NCBI RefSeq assembly: GCF_910592395.1
Contig: NC_088321.1
Span: 3,224,001 to 3,288,000, forward strand
Direction of reading: 5' to 3'
Length of the DNA: 64,000 bases
Source of the DNA: Lineus longissimus
Taxonomy: Eukaryota > Nemertea > Pilidiophora > Heteronemertea > Lineidae
The notes beneath the pieces are model-generated. The model searched no databases. It was given only the letters and a program-made list of their open reading frames with translations, and was not told the origin of the DNA. Positions 32,548 to 46,600 of this stretch are shown here, piece by piece (position 1 is the stretch's first letter; every line of letters starts with the position of its first letter). The translations under genes and the position numbers were made by a program.

Positions 32548-33950
32548 GTTGATGACAACGGCGTTCCAGGACTTGGCTTTTGCTTTGTTTGTTAAGGACG
32601 GCACAAGTGTCAGGTCATCACAGTTGCATGCTCACGTCAGCAGTGTCCTAGAGATTCTGAAGGAACAATCATATTCAATTAGCCTACAATTATGTACAAT
32701 CATGTTAATCACATCGCCATCAACTATAATTTTAAAAGGTTACGCCACTCGTAATTACTCGTGGTCCAGTTAAATAGAAATTCACTAATCACACAATGCT
32801 GTAGTGCAGTTATTGCCAGAGCCCTCTATTAAAAACTGTGTACATTACGTGTACATTGTTTGTTCATAAGTTTTGGTAAAAAAAGTACACCTTGGACCAA
32901 TCAATCTGCACAAAATTTTATATGTGTCAAGAAGAACCCTTTGCTATAGTATAATAAAGTTTCAAAACAATCCAATACCGATTGCCTGCGAAAAAATGAT
33001 TTCCGTACACCATATCCATCAAAACGTCACTGACGCATTGATATGGCGCTGTCAAAATACAAGTTTTAACCTGACCAGTGAGACCACATTTTCTTAAATA
33101 TATTATCAAAAAGCATATTTCTGTGATTAGATTCTGTAGATTAAGAATCAACCACAGATTGAGAATTAATTCCACTTTGGTCCATCCCAGCCATGTGTTT
33201 ACCACAACTTGACATTTTAATAAGCTCTATGTAACTGTGCACACTTCCGTTTGTGGATGAATACACGTCTCTGCCCTAGTATTATGAGTACAAAATTGTT
33301 TAAACTTGGTATTCATAATATCTGTATATCAGTCTTCACAACGGCAATGTCGAAATTTATATTTAGTACGTATTTCCGGAATTAGACATTTTAAAATTTT
33401 AACCTGTAAGCAGCGTAGTTTTTTATTTGTTAACCGCGTCATATCGTGTAATTGATTAGATTACACATCCTCATCTAACAGCCGCTTCCTCTTGCATGCT
33501 GTAGCCATGATTCAGCTCAAAACCCATGATTCAGCTCAAAAGCTCAAAAGCCATGATTCAGCTCAAAAACCATGATTCAGCTCAAAAACCATGATTCAGC
33601 TCAAAAGCTCAAAAACCATGATTCAGCTCAAAAGCTCAAAAACCATGATTCAGCTCAAAAACTGGTGCCAGTAGTGTTCTGAAACCAAACTACACTGCGC
33701 TGACGTTCTAAGGGGATTCCCCATCGAATTTCTGAGTGTTGCTTGGGCTTAGGTGAATCACAAACATAGGACGCCATACAACGTCTTACGCAATGCACGG
33801 TCTTTAGGCCAAGACGTCATATGGTGTCTTAATTACGCAGTTAACAGGTTAAATTTAATTACAAATTCAGAATTTTTAACAACCGGCGTAGCCTAGCTAG
33901 GCCTTAATTTCAGTCGATTAAAAAATAAAACAGGGATAGGCCCGGAGCAA
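32548..33950. promoter_or_regulatory. Upstream region of the kinase gene, with dispersed repeats
   Basis: This begins the ~5.1 kb between the divergent starts of the kinase gene (ATG at 32547, minus) and GTF2E2 (ATG at 37664, plus). No TATA box or initiator stands out. It contains a dispersed repeat interrupted at about 32818-33285. From 33490 to 33665 it has an array of an aaccatgattcagctcaaaa unit (six to seven irregular copies). No gene seen. Confidence 0.4.
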
Positions 33951-33956
33951 CTGCAG

Positions 33957-34082
33957 AATAGCCGGGACACTCTGTGCTAAATGATAGGAATGGTGTACAT
34001 AATGTACAGAGGAACAGAGTGTAGGCCTACATCGTCATAATGTACTGTCAGAGCTAACTGTCCCGGCTATCGCTATTCTGTA
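33957..34082. mobile_element. 126-bp MITE (CTGCAGAATAGC family)
   Basis: The ends ctgcagaatagccgggaca and tgtcccggctatcgctattctgtag are inverted. The internal gtacataatgtacag is palindromic. A second copy with an insertion is at 35121-35995. Confidence 0.75.
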
Positions 34083-34736
34083 GTTAGGCCATAGGCCCCG
34101 ATAGGCCTACATTCACTTATTGACTAATTGAGACATCTAGGCTTCGACATTTTTTCAAACTTAATCAATAACTCTGTGTGATTGGGAGTTTGACATGATG
34201 ACTGGTGTGTGATTTAACTGTAAATGAATGCGAAATGACTTTTTTGTAACTATTTTTGTTTTTCTTGGAATGCCATCTCAATTTTCCTTAGATACGCCCA
34301 AAACATTTAATTTCTGGCGAAATCTTTTGATGAAAAAACATATACTCTTTCTCTTCATTTGGTTATTCTCCAAAATTTCGTTCTCTAGAAGGTAAAATAT
34401 TACAAAAGAAACCGAAAAATTTGTACCTGTCAAAGTTTGGCTTCCATCTTGTTTTTTAGTTCATAAAAAAATTCTGGGAGGCGCTCGCAGTGAAAGCCGA
34501 CAGATGGTGCACAAGTGCATCCGGTTTTTTCTCGGAGTTGGGTTTGTTTATAAAATTTCCTCCGCACTTCCGCTAGTTTTGTCGTTATTATTGGTCAGAT
34601 TCTACTGAAAATTGTTTAATTGTATTCATAAAGGTATACACTACTAATGACTTATGCCGAATATATGTTGACATATGCGTGTATTTTGGCTTGATGACGA
34701 TTTGAAAACGCCAAAATTACCAGTCATCCGATCGGA

Positions 34737-36127
34737 AACAGCGTCCACCACTCATCTCATGCACTGCACCAGCGTCCACCTGGTTTAAAATTCAGGCATA
34801 AAGTCATCAAAATGAAATTTAGTGGCCATAAACGTAATAAGTACACCATGAAACACATTTCCTGAAAATTTTTATGACATTTGGGTGTAAGACTGAGATG
34901 TTGTCTTACTCGGACTCTTATCTCTAAAATCACAGGGGCAGCTGGGCTCTGACCTCTGTATTGTCTATTGACACTATTGACTGTAGTCTGTTGTCAGTGT
35001 TGACCAGGTCCAGGAAGCCCTATCCAGTTCAAATCCAACACAGCCGCCGACAGGGTGGTGGACGCTGGTATATTTTAGACAACAACTCGCTAATCTAGCT
35101 AGCACCCAAATGGGCCTTTGTCTGCAGAATAGCCGGGACAGTAGTAGCTCTGTACGAATTACTGTCGTTTCGCTACATTGCCAGTTCGCTACAAGTCGTT
35201 TCGCTACATGTGGCGGTCGTTTCGCTACATGGTAGGTCGTTTCGCTACATGGGTGGAGTCGTTTCGCTACATGAGGGTATGGTCGTTTCGCTACATGGAG
35301 GACGTTTCGCTACATGGGTGAGACGAGAGAGCCAACGCGAAGGCCTTGCAAAGGCCTCCAAATCTTCGTTGGAGTGCGTTTGAATGACCCCTGTCAATCA
35401 ATAATAAGTACGTATACACGGATACAGACGGTTGAGCGAGCCAACGCGAAGGCCTTGCAAAGGCCTCCAAATCTGCGTTGAAGTGCGGTTGAATGACCCC
35501 TGTCAATCAATAATAAGTACGTAATTGAGCGAGCCAACGCGAATGGATGTCTATGAGGTTACTGGTCCATTCAAGTGCGAACAAACGACAAGAACCCCTT
35601 GCGCGCCATCAAACCGTACAAGTTTTTTTACCGGCAAACTGTGCTATAATAAATTTGTAGTCACCACCGGGAATTATAGTAGGGTAAAATAGAGTAAAAA
35701 TAATGACTACATCCATGTAGCGAAACGACTCCACCCATGTAGCGAAACGTCCTCCATGTAGCGAAACGACCATACCCATCATGTAGCGAAACGACTCCAC
35801 CCATGTAGCGAAACGACCTACCATGTAGCAAAACGACCGCCACATGTAGCGAAACGACTTGTAGCGAACTGGCAATGTAGCGAAACAGCCTGATACCGCT
35901 CTGTACATTATGTACACTCTGTCCCTCTGTACATTATGTACACATTCCTATCATTTAGCACAGAGTGTCACTGAGTGTCCCTGCTATTCTGCAGTTGCTC
36001 ACACAAATGTCATGAAACGATCAGGAAATGTGGAAAAATGAAAATGTCCTTATTTCATTTAGGCCTATTATGACCATTATATTTTATTTTGATGACTTTA
36101 ATGCATTTAAACCTGGTGGACGCTGTT
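34737..36127. mobile_element. Three-level nested MITE insertion
   Basis: The outer element has the AACAGCGTCCACC ends also seen at 25711-26275 (34737 and 36127). Inside it is an element with CTGCAGAATAGC ends (35121-35995). Inside that is a third element (35163-35890) with ~165 bp inverted arms. The nesting order gives relative ages, the outermost being the oldest. Confidence 0.8.
35163..35890. mobile_element. Element with inverted arms built of a repeated GTCGTTTCGCTACAT motif
   Basis: The left arm (35163-35325) holds about eight copies of gtcgtttcgctacat with variable short spacers. The right arm (35705-35890) holds the reverse-complement motif atgtagcgaaacgac in mirrored order with matching spacers. 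The middle has two near-identical ~110-bp blocks (gagccaacgcgaaggccttg). No coding region. Confidence 0.85.
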
Positions 36128-36269
36128 AAGTATGACCCAAAATTACAGCTGCTGACACCTGAGAATCTGAAATTGAAGTGAAACTCTTTTTTCTGTCTCT
36201 TTGGGAAGGTGTAAATGCTGATGGCGACTCTAATCTCACTCTGATAGAAGATCTGCCTTCTTGGATCAA

Positions 36270-36945
36270 CAAAATCCAACTATTTTCACCTGAGGGTCAA
36301 ACTATTTTGGCCTAAAACTTGATGATCAATATTAATCGTCAACAAAATCGAACTATTTTCACCCGAGAGATGTCAAACAATTTTGGCCTAAAACTTGATG
36401 ATATAAGGCCTAATTGTCAACAAAATCCAACTATTTTCACGTGAGAGAGGTTCAACTATTTTGGCCTAAAACTTGATGATATTAACTGTCAACAAAATCG
36501 AACTATTTTCACCCGAGAGATGTCAAACAATTTTGGCCTAAAACTTGATGATATAAGGCCTAATTGTCAACAAAATCCAACTATTTTCACGTGAGAGAGG
36601 TGAAACTATTTTGGCCTAAAACTTGATGATATTAACTGTCAACAAAATCCAACTATTTTCACCTGAGACTGAGAGGTCAAACTATTTTGGCCTAAAACTT
36701 GATGATCAATATTAATCGTCAACAAAATCGAACTATTTTCACCCGAGAGATGTCAAACAATTTTGGCCTAAAACTTGGTGATATAAGGCCTAATTGTCAA
36801 CAAAATCCAACTATTTTTACGTGAGAGAGGTGAAACTATTTTGGCCTAAAACTTGATGATCAATATTAATTGTCAACAAAATCCAACTATTTTCACCTGA
36901 GACTGAGAGGTCAAACTATTTTGGCCTTAAACTTGATGATATTAA
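36270..36945. repeat. ~75-bp tandem repeat, ~9 copies
   Basis: Alternating units contain tcaacaaaatc(c/g)aactatttt, then cac(c/g)(t/c)gaga, then ttttggcctaaaacttgatg. Some stretches repeat as larger double units (gatataaggcctaattgtc variants). Upstream of GTF2E2. Confidence 0.85.
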
Positions 36946-37663
36946 GCTTTGCATTCTTAATCTTATATTGTTTCAGCACTTTTTAATTTGCATCAAATTA
37001 CAATATTCGGCCATTATATTGACGTTTTGAAATCTTTTTCGACCCTGTTTACATTGTCTTAGGAAAAGTATAGGCTTGACTAGTTTGGGGTGAGTCTCCA
37101 CTCGCTTTTCAGAGAAAAGTGAGTCCCAAAGGTGAATTGTTATGACAGGAGGTGAATCCGCTCCTGGTGATTTCCATGAGACAGGTGAATCTATGACTGG
37201 TTCCCAACCTCAGGGATTTGCTGGACTGGCGAGTTAACGTCGAGTGCCTGAGGGGGTCCGGGCATAAACTTGATAGCTGCATTAAAACAATGAAATGTCA
37301 AATGAAGCCGGCGGCTATTTCTTGCACCGGTACGTCAGTACTAGATAAACTGTAAAACACATGGTAAACTTACACTGCCTGTGATTCACAGACAGTGTAA
37401 GTTTGAAAAATAATAAATAATAAATTTCTGCCATTTTGAAAAGCACTTTTCACAGAAATTTATTTGCGCAAACCGTTTATTGAGTCTTTGGCATGGGAAC
37501 TGGTATTGAAACATCTCAGTTGTAATCTGTTGTTTTTGATATGTCATCCGATCTGAAGCGTATTCAGATCTCGATAATAATTTTGGGCAAGTTGGGGTTC
37601 CTGGCCACAACTGTCAACCCAATGTTCGTCTTATCTTTTGATTTCACCACATTCTTTTTCTAG
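36946..37663. promoter_or_regulatory. Immediate upstream region of GTF2E2
   Basis: AT-rich sequence with no repeat. The ATG at 37664 directly follows a strong acceptor (cattctttttctag), so the transcript probably starts in an upstream non-coding exon somewhere in this region or beyond. I cannot locate it. Confidence 0.4.
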
Positions 37664-40600
37664 ATGGATCCAGCATTGCTGAAGGAGAGAGAAGCTTTCA
37701 AAAAGAGGGCGCTAGCACAACCATCAGTCGAAAAGAGAAAGGCCCAGAAAAGAACTGAAAATGATCGCAGCACGAAGAAGGCACGGCCAGCGCCAAAACC
37801 TAAAGGTAAGCACCCTACCCTTGACAGCCTCATACTTACTTAGGGCTCTTCGTCCCTAGTGGCACATAAGGCCACAACACAACCTCCAGCCTTTTCAGTC
37901 TCTTGCTGCCCGTTGTGCCTCGTCCCATGTCAGCCCCATCAGTTTCAGCTCCTTTGACATAGTCCTCCTGGTAAGCACCTACCCTTGACAGCCTCATACT
38001 TACTTGAGGCTCTTCGTCCCTCGTGGCACATAAGGCCACAAGACAACCTCCAGCCTTTTCAGTCTCTTGCTGCCCGTTGTGCCTCGTCCCAGGTCAGCCC
38101 CATCAGTTTCAGCTCCACTGACATAGTCCTACTCCATTTGACTTTGGGCCAGCCTCGTTTGTTCTTTCCCTGGGGGGCTCAAATGCAGGGCAGTCTTTGG
38201 TATGCTGCTTGGATTCATCCAGAGGACATGTCTAAGCCATCAAAGTCTGCAGCATCCGATTACGTCGGCAACGTTAGAACTCTAGATCTGCGTCAGCTGA
38301 CGGATCGGAGAGCTTCATTAGAGATTATCCTTGGCCAGAACACTTGGCAGATCCATCGCAGACACCTGTTTGAAAGCCTCATAGCCTAGTGGTTGATAAA
38401 AGTACTGCGGGTTACCACGAAATTCGGCCCAGATTCGGAACCCAGGATTTGTGTTCTCGATGAACCGTTGTAGATTTAAGGAACTAATATTCCTGACTCT
38501 TCACAGTCATTCGAATAAGACTTGACAAAACACCCGAGTGAGAATATTTCGTTATCATAATGGATAATGTAGCCTTTATCATTTGATATTTCATTTGATA
38601 TGTTTTAGAATAGAAATTGATACCTCACTGTCGGTATTGATTGTCTCACAAAAACCGCTCGGATGGAGCTTAAATATTGGCTATGGTTTTGGTCTACATT
38701 TTAGCTCCACCCTCGCGGTTTCGGTGAGACAACCAATACCTCCAGTTCAGTATCAATTCCTTGAAGCCAAAGCTCCTAGTATCTGGTATTTACGCCAGGG
38801 CAAGTAAAAGTCCCCACCAAGTGAGAAACATGAGTAGCTGGCGTGGACTTCCCTCCTTTGGCCAAAAGACCGAGGGCATAATGGTCAGTATGATGGCCGC
38901 GTCCAAGTGTTAACCAGTTCAACCAGAACATCAAGATTCAAACAGACTCGAAGGCTGTGAAAGAATTTTGAAGGCCAAGTTTGCATGAAAGTTTAAGCCT
39001 AATGATTTTCATAGCTTTGCTCGTTGGCCGAAAACAGAAAAGTTTTTGAGTGGCTGTTTTAGTTTTGGTCTAATTGCAGCTAAAAATGTTTATGAGTTGA
39101 GCCTTTCAGTGAGTTTACTGTTTTATTCATTTCAGCCGATTTTAACTACAAGGCAATGCAAGGAAGTTCACAGTTTAAGTTTGGAATATTGGCAAAAATA
39201 GTTAAATATATGAAGGTAAGATAAGAATACTAATCACTTGGTTTCGTTGACTGTTTTTTCCACCAGGACAAAAGTACCGAAAAGTGTTTTGCCGCTTAAG
39301 TAAAATAATCAAGTATGTGCAAATTTGAATAAAGGAGCCTTATAGCTGAGTGGTGAACTCCGACTACCACTCAAAAGGCCCCGGTCGATCCCGGCGAGAA
39401 CCCAGGAGTGTATTTCTGGATGAACCGGTGTGGCTTTCAAGGAACGAAAATTACCGGCTCTCCACAGTCCTTTGAATGAGATGTAAAACCGAGGTTCCTT
39501 GAATCTGGTGTCTATGCCAGGGCAGGTTACAGACTCCACCAAGTGAGAAACATGAGTAGCTTGCGTGGACTCTACAGGGCTGCCTAACCTTACACATTTG
39601 GGGGAAATCTCACACACAGGCCTGTTTACACTTAGTTAGGGCCATTTTACACTTTGACTCCAGAAAATGTCTTTAAAATTGTGCCGAAATCATCAGAAGA
39701 CCCAACAATGACATTTCCCTTGCTGATTTACACTTTTTCACCGAGGGTTTTAGTTTTACACATTGCTGGACGAAGGCAGTTGTGACACTCCCTCCGGCCG
39801 AAGTCTGGAGTCACTAGGCCTTGCCGAAGTCGTAGTCACTAGACCAATAAACCCAACTGGCGCCTAACCATACTGGCACGCATAAACGCTTATCCTGCCT
39901 TGGAAGAGGAATACTCCGTGGAGAAAATCACCTCCAAGTGCAGAGCAAACGCCCAGGAAGGGGAAGGATAGAAGAAGGGAAATTGGATTCCATCGAAATT
40001 GGATATCGTGATGCGATTTTGGGCTGCACTCACCCTGTTTCTGCCCCTCTCATGTTCAAATTTGCTCACAATGAAAAAGAAATCCCCATCTGATAGGCTC
40101 ATATAGGCCAATAGAACTTCAGGTGACTTCTTCAATCATAAAATTAACTCAATTTTTGAAGAATATCTCATTTTCCTCTCCATCGGAAAAATAGAAGTTG
40201 TCCTTTAAAGAAATCAATCAGCAGCAGCTAGGTAGGTTAGAAAAAGCTACACAAAGTCCTTAATAGGGGTCCCTCCAATCTCATCGTACATCAAAACTAT
40301 TCACGCTTGTGCGAGGAATGTTGTAGTGCTGTGTCGAACATTACCGGAATTATTGGAATTCAGGAATACCAGACGACTTGGAATCCTGACTTGGCACTCA
40401 ATGCCGGGAATTCAGGATTTTGAATCAGCAGAGTTTGCCCTGATGACGCCAGCGTCGACACTGATGAAACATGGGCCTACCCGATGTGAGTTGTTTTTCT
40501 CAGTGATTCATTCCTAACTTATTGAAACATTCCTAGAGATTGCATTGTCAAACTCGTGTATCGTCCGCTTTTAATATTTCAGCAACGGCATCAACAGGGA

Positions 40601-43600
40601 GACACTTATCCATTATCAATTGATGACATTCTTGACGAAACAAATCAGCTTGATGTCGGAGCACGGCATAAACAATGGCTATCAACCGAGGTAGGTTGTT
40701 TCCTCCCACTGTTCACCCTCCTCCAAACTCACTTTATCCCCGGTACCATCAGGGCAAGACCAATATACTGATATTTGATGAAATATGGCTATGGACCGAG
40801 GTAGGTTGTTTCCTCCCACTGTTCACCCTCCTCCAAACTCACTTTATCCCTGGTACCATCAGGGAAAGACCAATATACTGATATTTGATGAAATATGGCT
40901 ATCGACCGAGGTAGGTTGTTTCCTCCCACCGTTCACCCTTTTCCAAACTCACTTTATCCCTGGTACCATCAGGGCAAGACCATTATACTGATATTTGATG
41001 AAATATGGCTATCGACCGAGGTAGGTTGTTTCCTCCCACTGTTCACCCTCCTCCAAACTCACTTTATCCCTGGTACCATCAGGGAAAGACCAATATACTG
41101 ATATTTGATGAAATATGGCTATCGACCGAGGTAGGTTGTTTCCTCCCACTGTTCACCCTCCTCCAAACTCACTTTATCCCTGGTACCATCAGGGAAAGAC
41201 CAATATACTGATATTTGATGAAATATGGCTATCGACTGAGGTAGGTTGTTTCCTCCCACTGTTCACCCTCCTCCAAACTCACTTTATCCCCGGTACCATC
41301 AGGGCAAGACCAATATACTGATATTTGATGAAATATGGCTATCGACCGAGGTAGGTTTCCTCCCACTCATCACCCTCCTCCAAACTCACTTTATCCCTGG
41401 TACCATCAGGGTAAGACCATTATACTGATATTTGATGAAATATGGCTATCGACTGATGTAGGTTGTTTCCTCCCACTGTTCACCCTCCTCCAAACTCACT
41501 TTATCCCTGGTACCATCAGGGCAAGACCAATATACTGATATTTGATGAAATATGGCTATCGACCGAGGTAGGTTGTTTCCTCCCACTGTTCACCCTCCTC
41601 CAAACTCACTTTATCCCCGGTACCATCAGGGCAAGACCAATATACTGATATTTGATGAAATATGGCTATCGACCGAGGTAGGTTGTTTCCTCCCACTGTT
41701 CACCCTCCTCCAAACTCACTTTATCCCCGGTACCATCAGGGCAAGACCAATATACTGATATTTGATGAAATATGGCTATTGACCGAGGTAGGTTGTTTCC
41801 TCCCACTGTTCACCCTCCTCCAAACTCACTTTATCCCTGGTACCATCAGGGCAAGACCATTATACTGATATTTGATGAAATATGGCTATGGACCGAGGTA
41901 GGTTGTTTCCTCCCAGTCCCACTGTTCACCCTCCTCCAAACTCACTTTATCCCTGGTACCATCAGGGAAAGACCAATATACTGATATTTGATGAAATATG
42001 GCTATCGACCGAGGTAGATTGTTTCCTCCCACTGTTCACCCTCCTCCAAACTCACTTTATCCCCGGTACCATCAGGGCAAGACCAATATACTGATATTTG
42101 ATGAAATATGGCTATTGACCGAGGTAGGTTGTTTCCTCCCACTGTTCACCCTCCTCCAAACTCACTTTATCCCTGGTACCATCAGGGCAAGACCATTATA
42201 CTGATATTTGATGAAATATGGCTATGGACCGAGGTAGGTTGTTTCCTCCCACTGTTCACCCTCCTCCAAACTCACTTTATCCCTGGTACCATCAGGGCAA
42301 GACCAATATACTGATATTGGCTGAAATATGGCTATCGACCGAGGTAGGTTTCCTCCCACTATTCACCCTCCTCCAAACTCACTTTATCCCCGGAACAAGG
42401 GGAGGGGTCTCAAAATCCCAAGTTTGATGCGTACATACAGTGGAACCTCCCTTAGCGGACACCTCTCTATTAAGGACACTAGTTTTGGTCCCAATTTGGT
42501 AGTTTCTATTCAATTTGACCTCTCTAATCAGGACACCTCTCTATCAAGGACACTAGTTTTGGTCCCAATTTGGTAGTTTCTATTCAATTTGACCTCTCTG
42601 ATCAGGACACCTCTCTATTAAGGACAGCACTTGCCAGTCCCGAAGGTGTCCTTAATAGAGAGGTTCTACTGTACTTTATGGATGGCCCCATACTGGAATC
42701 AAGAGCCTTTCGAATCCAGCACCCAAAATATGATTCTGGCCCAGATGACCATCCATGAGCATGAATGCAGTATAGGACTGAAAAGCCTGTAAGACCTGGG
42801 TACAAGGTATTTTTAAAGTGGTCTGCATCCGCAAACTGTGCGTGATATAACGCTGAAAATGCGTGATATTGATGATAGATACATAATCTGATAGATGTTA
42901 AAGCGAAATGTTTATATCAATACTGGTTTGGCAGTAATTCTTCAAAACACCACGAAAACGATATTTCCTCTCAATCAACTAGACTTTGATGTTTTCACCC
43001 CAAATCTTGGTTCAATACTCAGACTGAAATTGTCTTCCATGCCATCAAGAAAATTTTCAAAAAATGTTGATATTTTGAGAACATGTCCAAGTTGTCATAT
43101 CATGATATTTGGAAGAATAAATGGTTAATTAGCGTTGATATCGATATTTCACTTAGCATCAATCAGATTATGTATCTATCATTACGTTCCAAAATTTTCA
43201 ACAACATAGTGGAAGAGTTTTGGGTCGACTTGCCACTGTGCATGCGCATGGCGAATCTCTTTTCACCAGGAAAAAACTGAAGCTATTACAGTGGAACCTC
43301 CCTTAGCGGACACCTCTCTATTAAGGACAACCTCTCTATTAAGGATAACCTCTCTATTAAGGACAACCTCTCTATTAAGGATAACCTCTCTATTAAGGAC
43401 AACCTCTCTATTAAGGACACTAGTTTTGGTCCCAAATTGGTACTCTCCATTCAATTTGACCTCTCTAATCAGGACACCTCTCTATTAAGGACATCACTTG
43501 TCAGTCCCGATGGTGTCCTTAATAGAGAGGTTCTACTGTACTTCAGTGTCAGACAGGGACCTGGAATATAAAGTGCCACCTTGTTTGCTGATCAAAATCT

Positions 43601-46600
43601 GAACCTCTCTAATGTCTCGTAACCCTTGTAGGCCCTCGTCAACAATCCCAAAATCAACGTCGTCGATGACAATAAGTTTGTCTTCCGCCCGAAGTATAAC
43701 ATCCGAGACCGGAGGGGGTTAATGCGATTGCTGGAGCGGAACGACCTGAAAGGATTGGGCGGTGTTTTGATGGACGACGTCGAAGAGGCTGTGCCGAAAT
43801 GTGGGCGAGTTATTCAGGTAGGCGCCGAGCCGACACGAGTGTCCTCTTTAACGCTATAACACCTAGAGCCAGCGCAAGGGCTTATTCCCCTAGGCCCCGA
43901 CGTTATTTTACCTGGAAATCACATTTTTTTCTCCAGTGAGATCGACGACGGTTGTCAACGGGCGCCTCCAGGTGTTATAGGTTTAAGAAACTCTCTAACA
44001 AGTTTATGCTGCAATAGACACCAACCTAGCATCTTCCATTGATGTCCATTGCAATATTACAAATTTAGTATTTTTTTGCAAACTTCTCTACAGGCTTATG
44101 CTGCACCCGAGTGCCACCAACCTAAATTCGAATGCTCTATGCAATCACTGAGTTCAAGCATACCGTGCTATACACCCAAGCGAAGAGTCCATTGATCATG
44201 TTCTCTGTTATGCAGAGTACTTCATAACACTCTGGTATGTTTTTGTATCACCAACAAGTTAAAATGTACGTTTGTTCATCCTGAATATGAAGGAGGCAAT
44301 AATTGGTGGAGCCCCATAGCATAGTGGTCAACACTGCTTCCTACCCTGCAATAAGGCCCGGGTTTGATCCCCTTCTCAAGGAACTGTGTGGTCAACACTG
44401 CTTCCTACCCTGCAATAATGCCTGGGTTTGATCCCCTTCTCAAGGAACTGTGTGGTCAACACTGCTTCCTACCCTGCAATAAGGCCCGGGTTTGATCCCC
44501 TTCTCATGGAACTGTGTGGTCAACACTGCTTTCTACCCTGCAATAAGGCCCGGGTTTGATCCCCTTCTCAAGGAACTGTGTGGTCAACACTGCTTCCTAC
44601 CCTGCAATAAGGCCTGGGTTTGATCCCCTTCTCAAGGAACTGTGTGGTCAACACTGCTTCCTACCCTGCAATAAGGCTCGGGTTTGATCCCCTTCTCATG
44701 GAACTGTGTGGTCAACACTGCTTCCTACCCTGCAATAAGGCCCGGGTTTGATCCCCTTCTCAAGGAACTGTGTGGTCAACACTGCTTTCTACCCTGCAAT
44801 AAGGCCCGGGTTTGATCCCCTTCTCAAGGAACTGTGTGGTCAACACTGCTTCCTACCCTGCAATAAGGCCCGGGTTTGATCCCCTTCTCAAGGAACTGTG
44901 TGGTCAACACTGCTTTCTACCCTGCAATAAGGCCCGGGTTTGATCCCCTTCTCAAGGAACTGTGTGGTCAACACTGCTTCCTACCCTGCAATAAGGCCTG
45001 GGTTTGATCCCCTTCTCAAAGAACTGTGTGGTCAACACTGCTTCCTACCCTGCAATAAGGCTCGGGTTTGATCCCCTTCTCATGGAACTGTGTGGTCAAC
45101 ACTGCTTCCTACCCTGCAATAAGGCCCGGGTTTGATCCCCTTCTCAAGGAACTGTGTGGTCAACACTGCTTTCTACCCTGCAATAAGGCCCGGGTTTGAT
45201 CCCCTTCTCAAGGAACTGTGTGGTCAACACTGCTTCCTACCCTGCAATAAGGCCCGGGTTTGATCCCCTTCTCAAGGAACGGTGTGGTCAACACTGCTTC
45301 CTACCCTGCAATAAGGCCCGGGTTTGATCCCCTTCTCAAGGAACTGTGTGGTCAACACTGCTTCCTACCCTGCAATAAGGCCCGGGTTTGATCTCCTTCT
45401 CAAGGAACGGTGTGGTCAACACTGCTTCCTACCCTGCAATAAGGCCCGGGTTTGATCCCCTTCTCAAGGAACTGTGTGGTCAACACTGCTTCCTACCCTG
45501 CAATAAATCCTGGGTTTGATCCTCTTTTCAAGGAACTGTGTGGTCAACACTGCTTTCTACCCTGCAATAAGGCTCGGGTTTGATCCTCTTCTCAAGGAAC
45601 TGTGTTGTCAACACTGCTTCCTACCCTGCAATAAGGCCCGGGTTTGATCCCCTTCTCAAGGAACTGTGTGGTCAACAATGCTTCCTACCCTGCAATAAGG
45701 CTCGGGTTTGATCCCCTTCTCAAGGAACTGTGTGGTCAACACTGCTTCCTACCCTGCAATAAGGCCCGGGTTTGATCCCCATCTAAAGGAACTGTGTGGT
45801 CAACACTGCTTCCTACCCTGCAATAAGGCCCGGGTTTGATCCCCTTCTCAAGGAACTGTGTGGTCGACACTGCTTCCTACCCTGCAATAAGGCCCAGGTT
45901 TGATCCCCTTCTCAAGGAACTGTGTGGTCAACAATGCTTCCTACCCTGCAATAAGGCTCGGGTTTGATCCTCTTCTCAAGGAACTGTGTGGTCAACACTG
46001 CTTTCTACCCTGCAATAAGGCCCGGGTTTGATCCCCTTCTCATGGAACTGTGTGGTCAACACTGCTTTCTACCCTGCAATAAGGCCTGGGTTTGATCCTC
46101 TTCTCAAGGAACTGTGTGGTCAACACTGCTTTCTACCCTGCAATAAGGCTCGGGTTTGATCCTCTTCTCAAGGAACTGTGTGGTCAACACTGCTTCCTAC
46201 CCTGCAATAAGGCCCGGGTTTGATCCCCTTCTCAAGGAACTGTGTGGTCAACACTGCTTCCTACCCTGCAATAAGGCCCGGGTTTGATCCCCTTCTCAAG
46301 GAACTGTGTGGTCAACACTGCTTCCTACCCTGCAATAAGGCTCGGGTTTGATCCCCTTCTCAAGGAACTGTGTGGTCAACACTGCTTCCTACCCTGCAAT
46401 AAGGCCTGGGTTTGATCCTCTTTTCAAGGAACTGTGTGGTCAACACTGCTTTCTACCCTGCAATAAGGCTCGGGTTTGATCCTCTTCTCAAGGAACTGTG
46501 TTGTCAACACTGCTTCCTACCCTGCAATAAGGCCCGGGTTTGATCCCCTTCTCAAGGAACTGTGTGGTCAACAATGCTTCCTACCCTGCAATAAGGCTCG

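Noticed and set aside
31794-32773. Plus-strand open frames of 60-175 codons
   Set aside because: They are antisense shadows of the GC-rich, low-complexity exon 1 of the kinase gene.
35163-35890. CRISPR-like array (15-bp words with variable spacers)
   Set aside because: Words are in mirrored orientation in two arms, spacers match between arms, and the DNA is eukaryotic; this is an inverted-repeat element.
40675-42576. A ladder of ~68-codon frames each starting [11 protein letters not shown]
   Set aside because: They are the same 110-bp repeat read in a non-coding frame relative to GTF2E2 exon 3.
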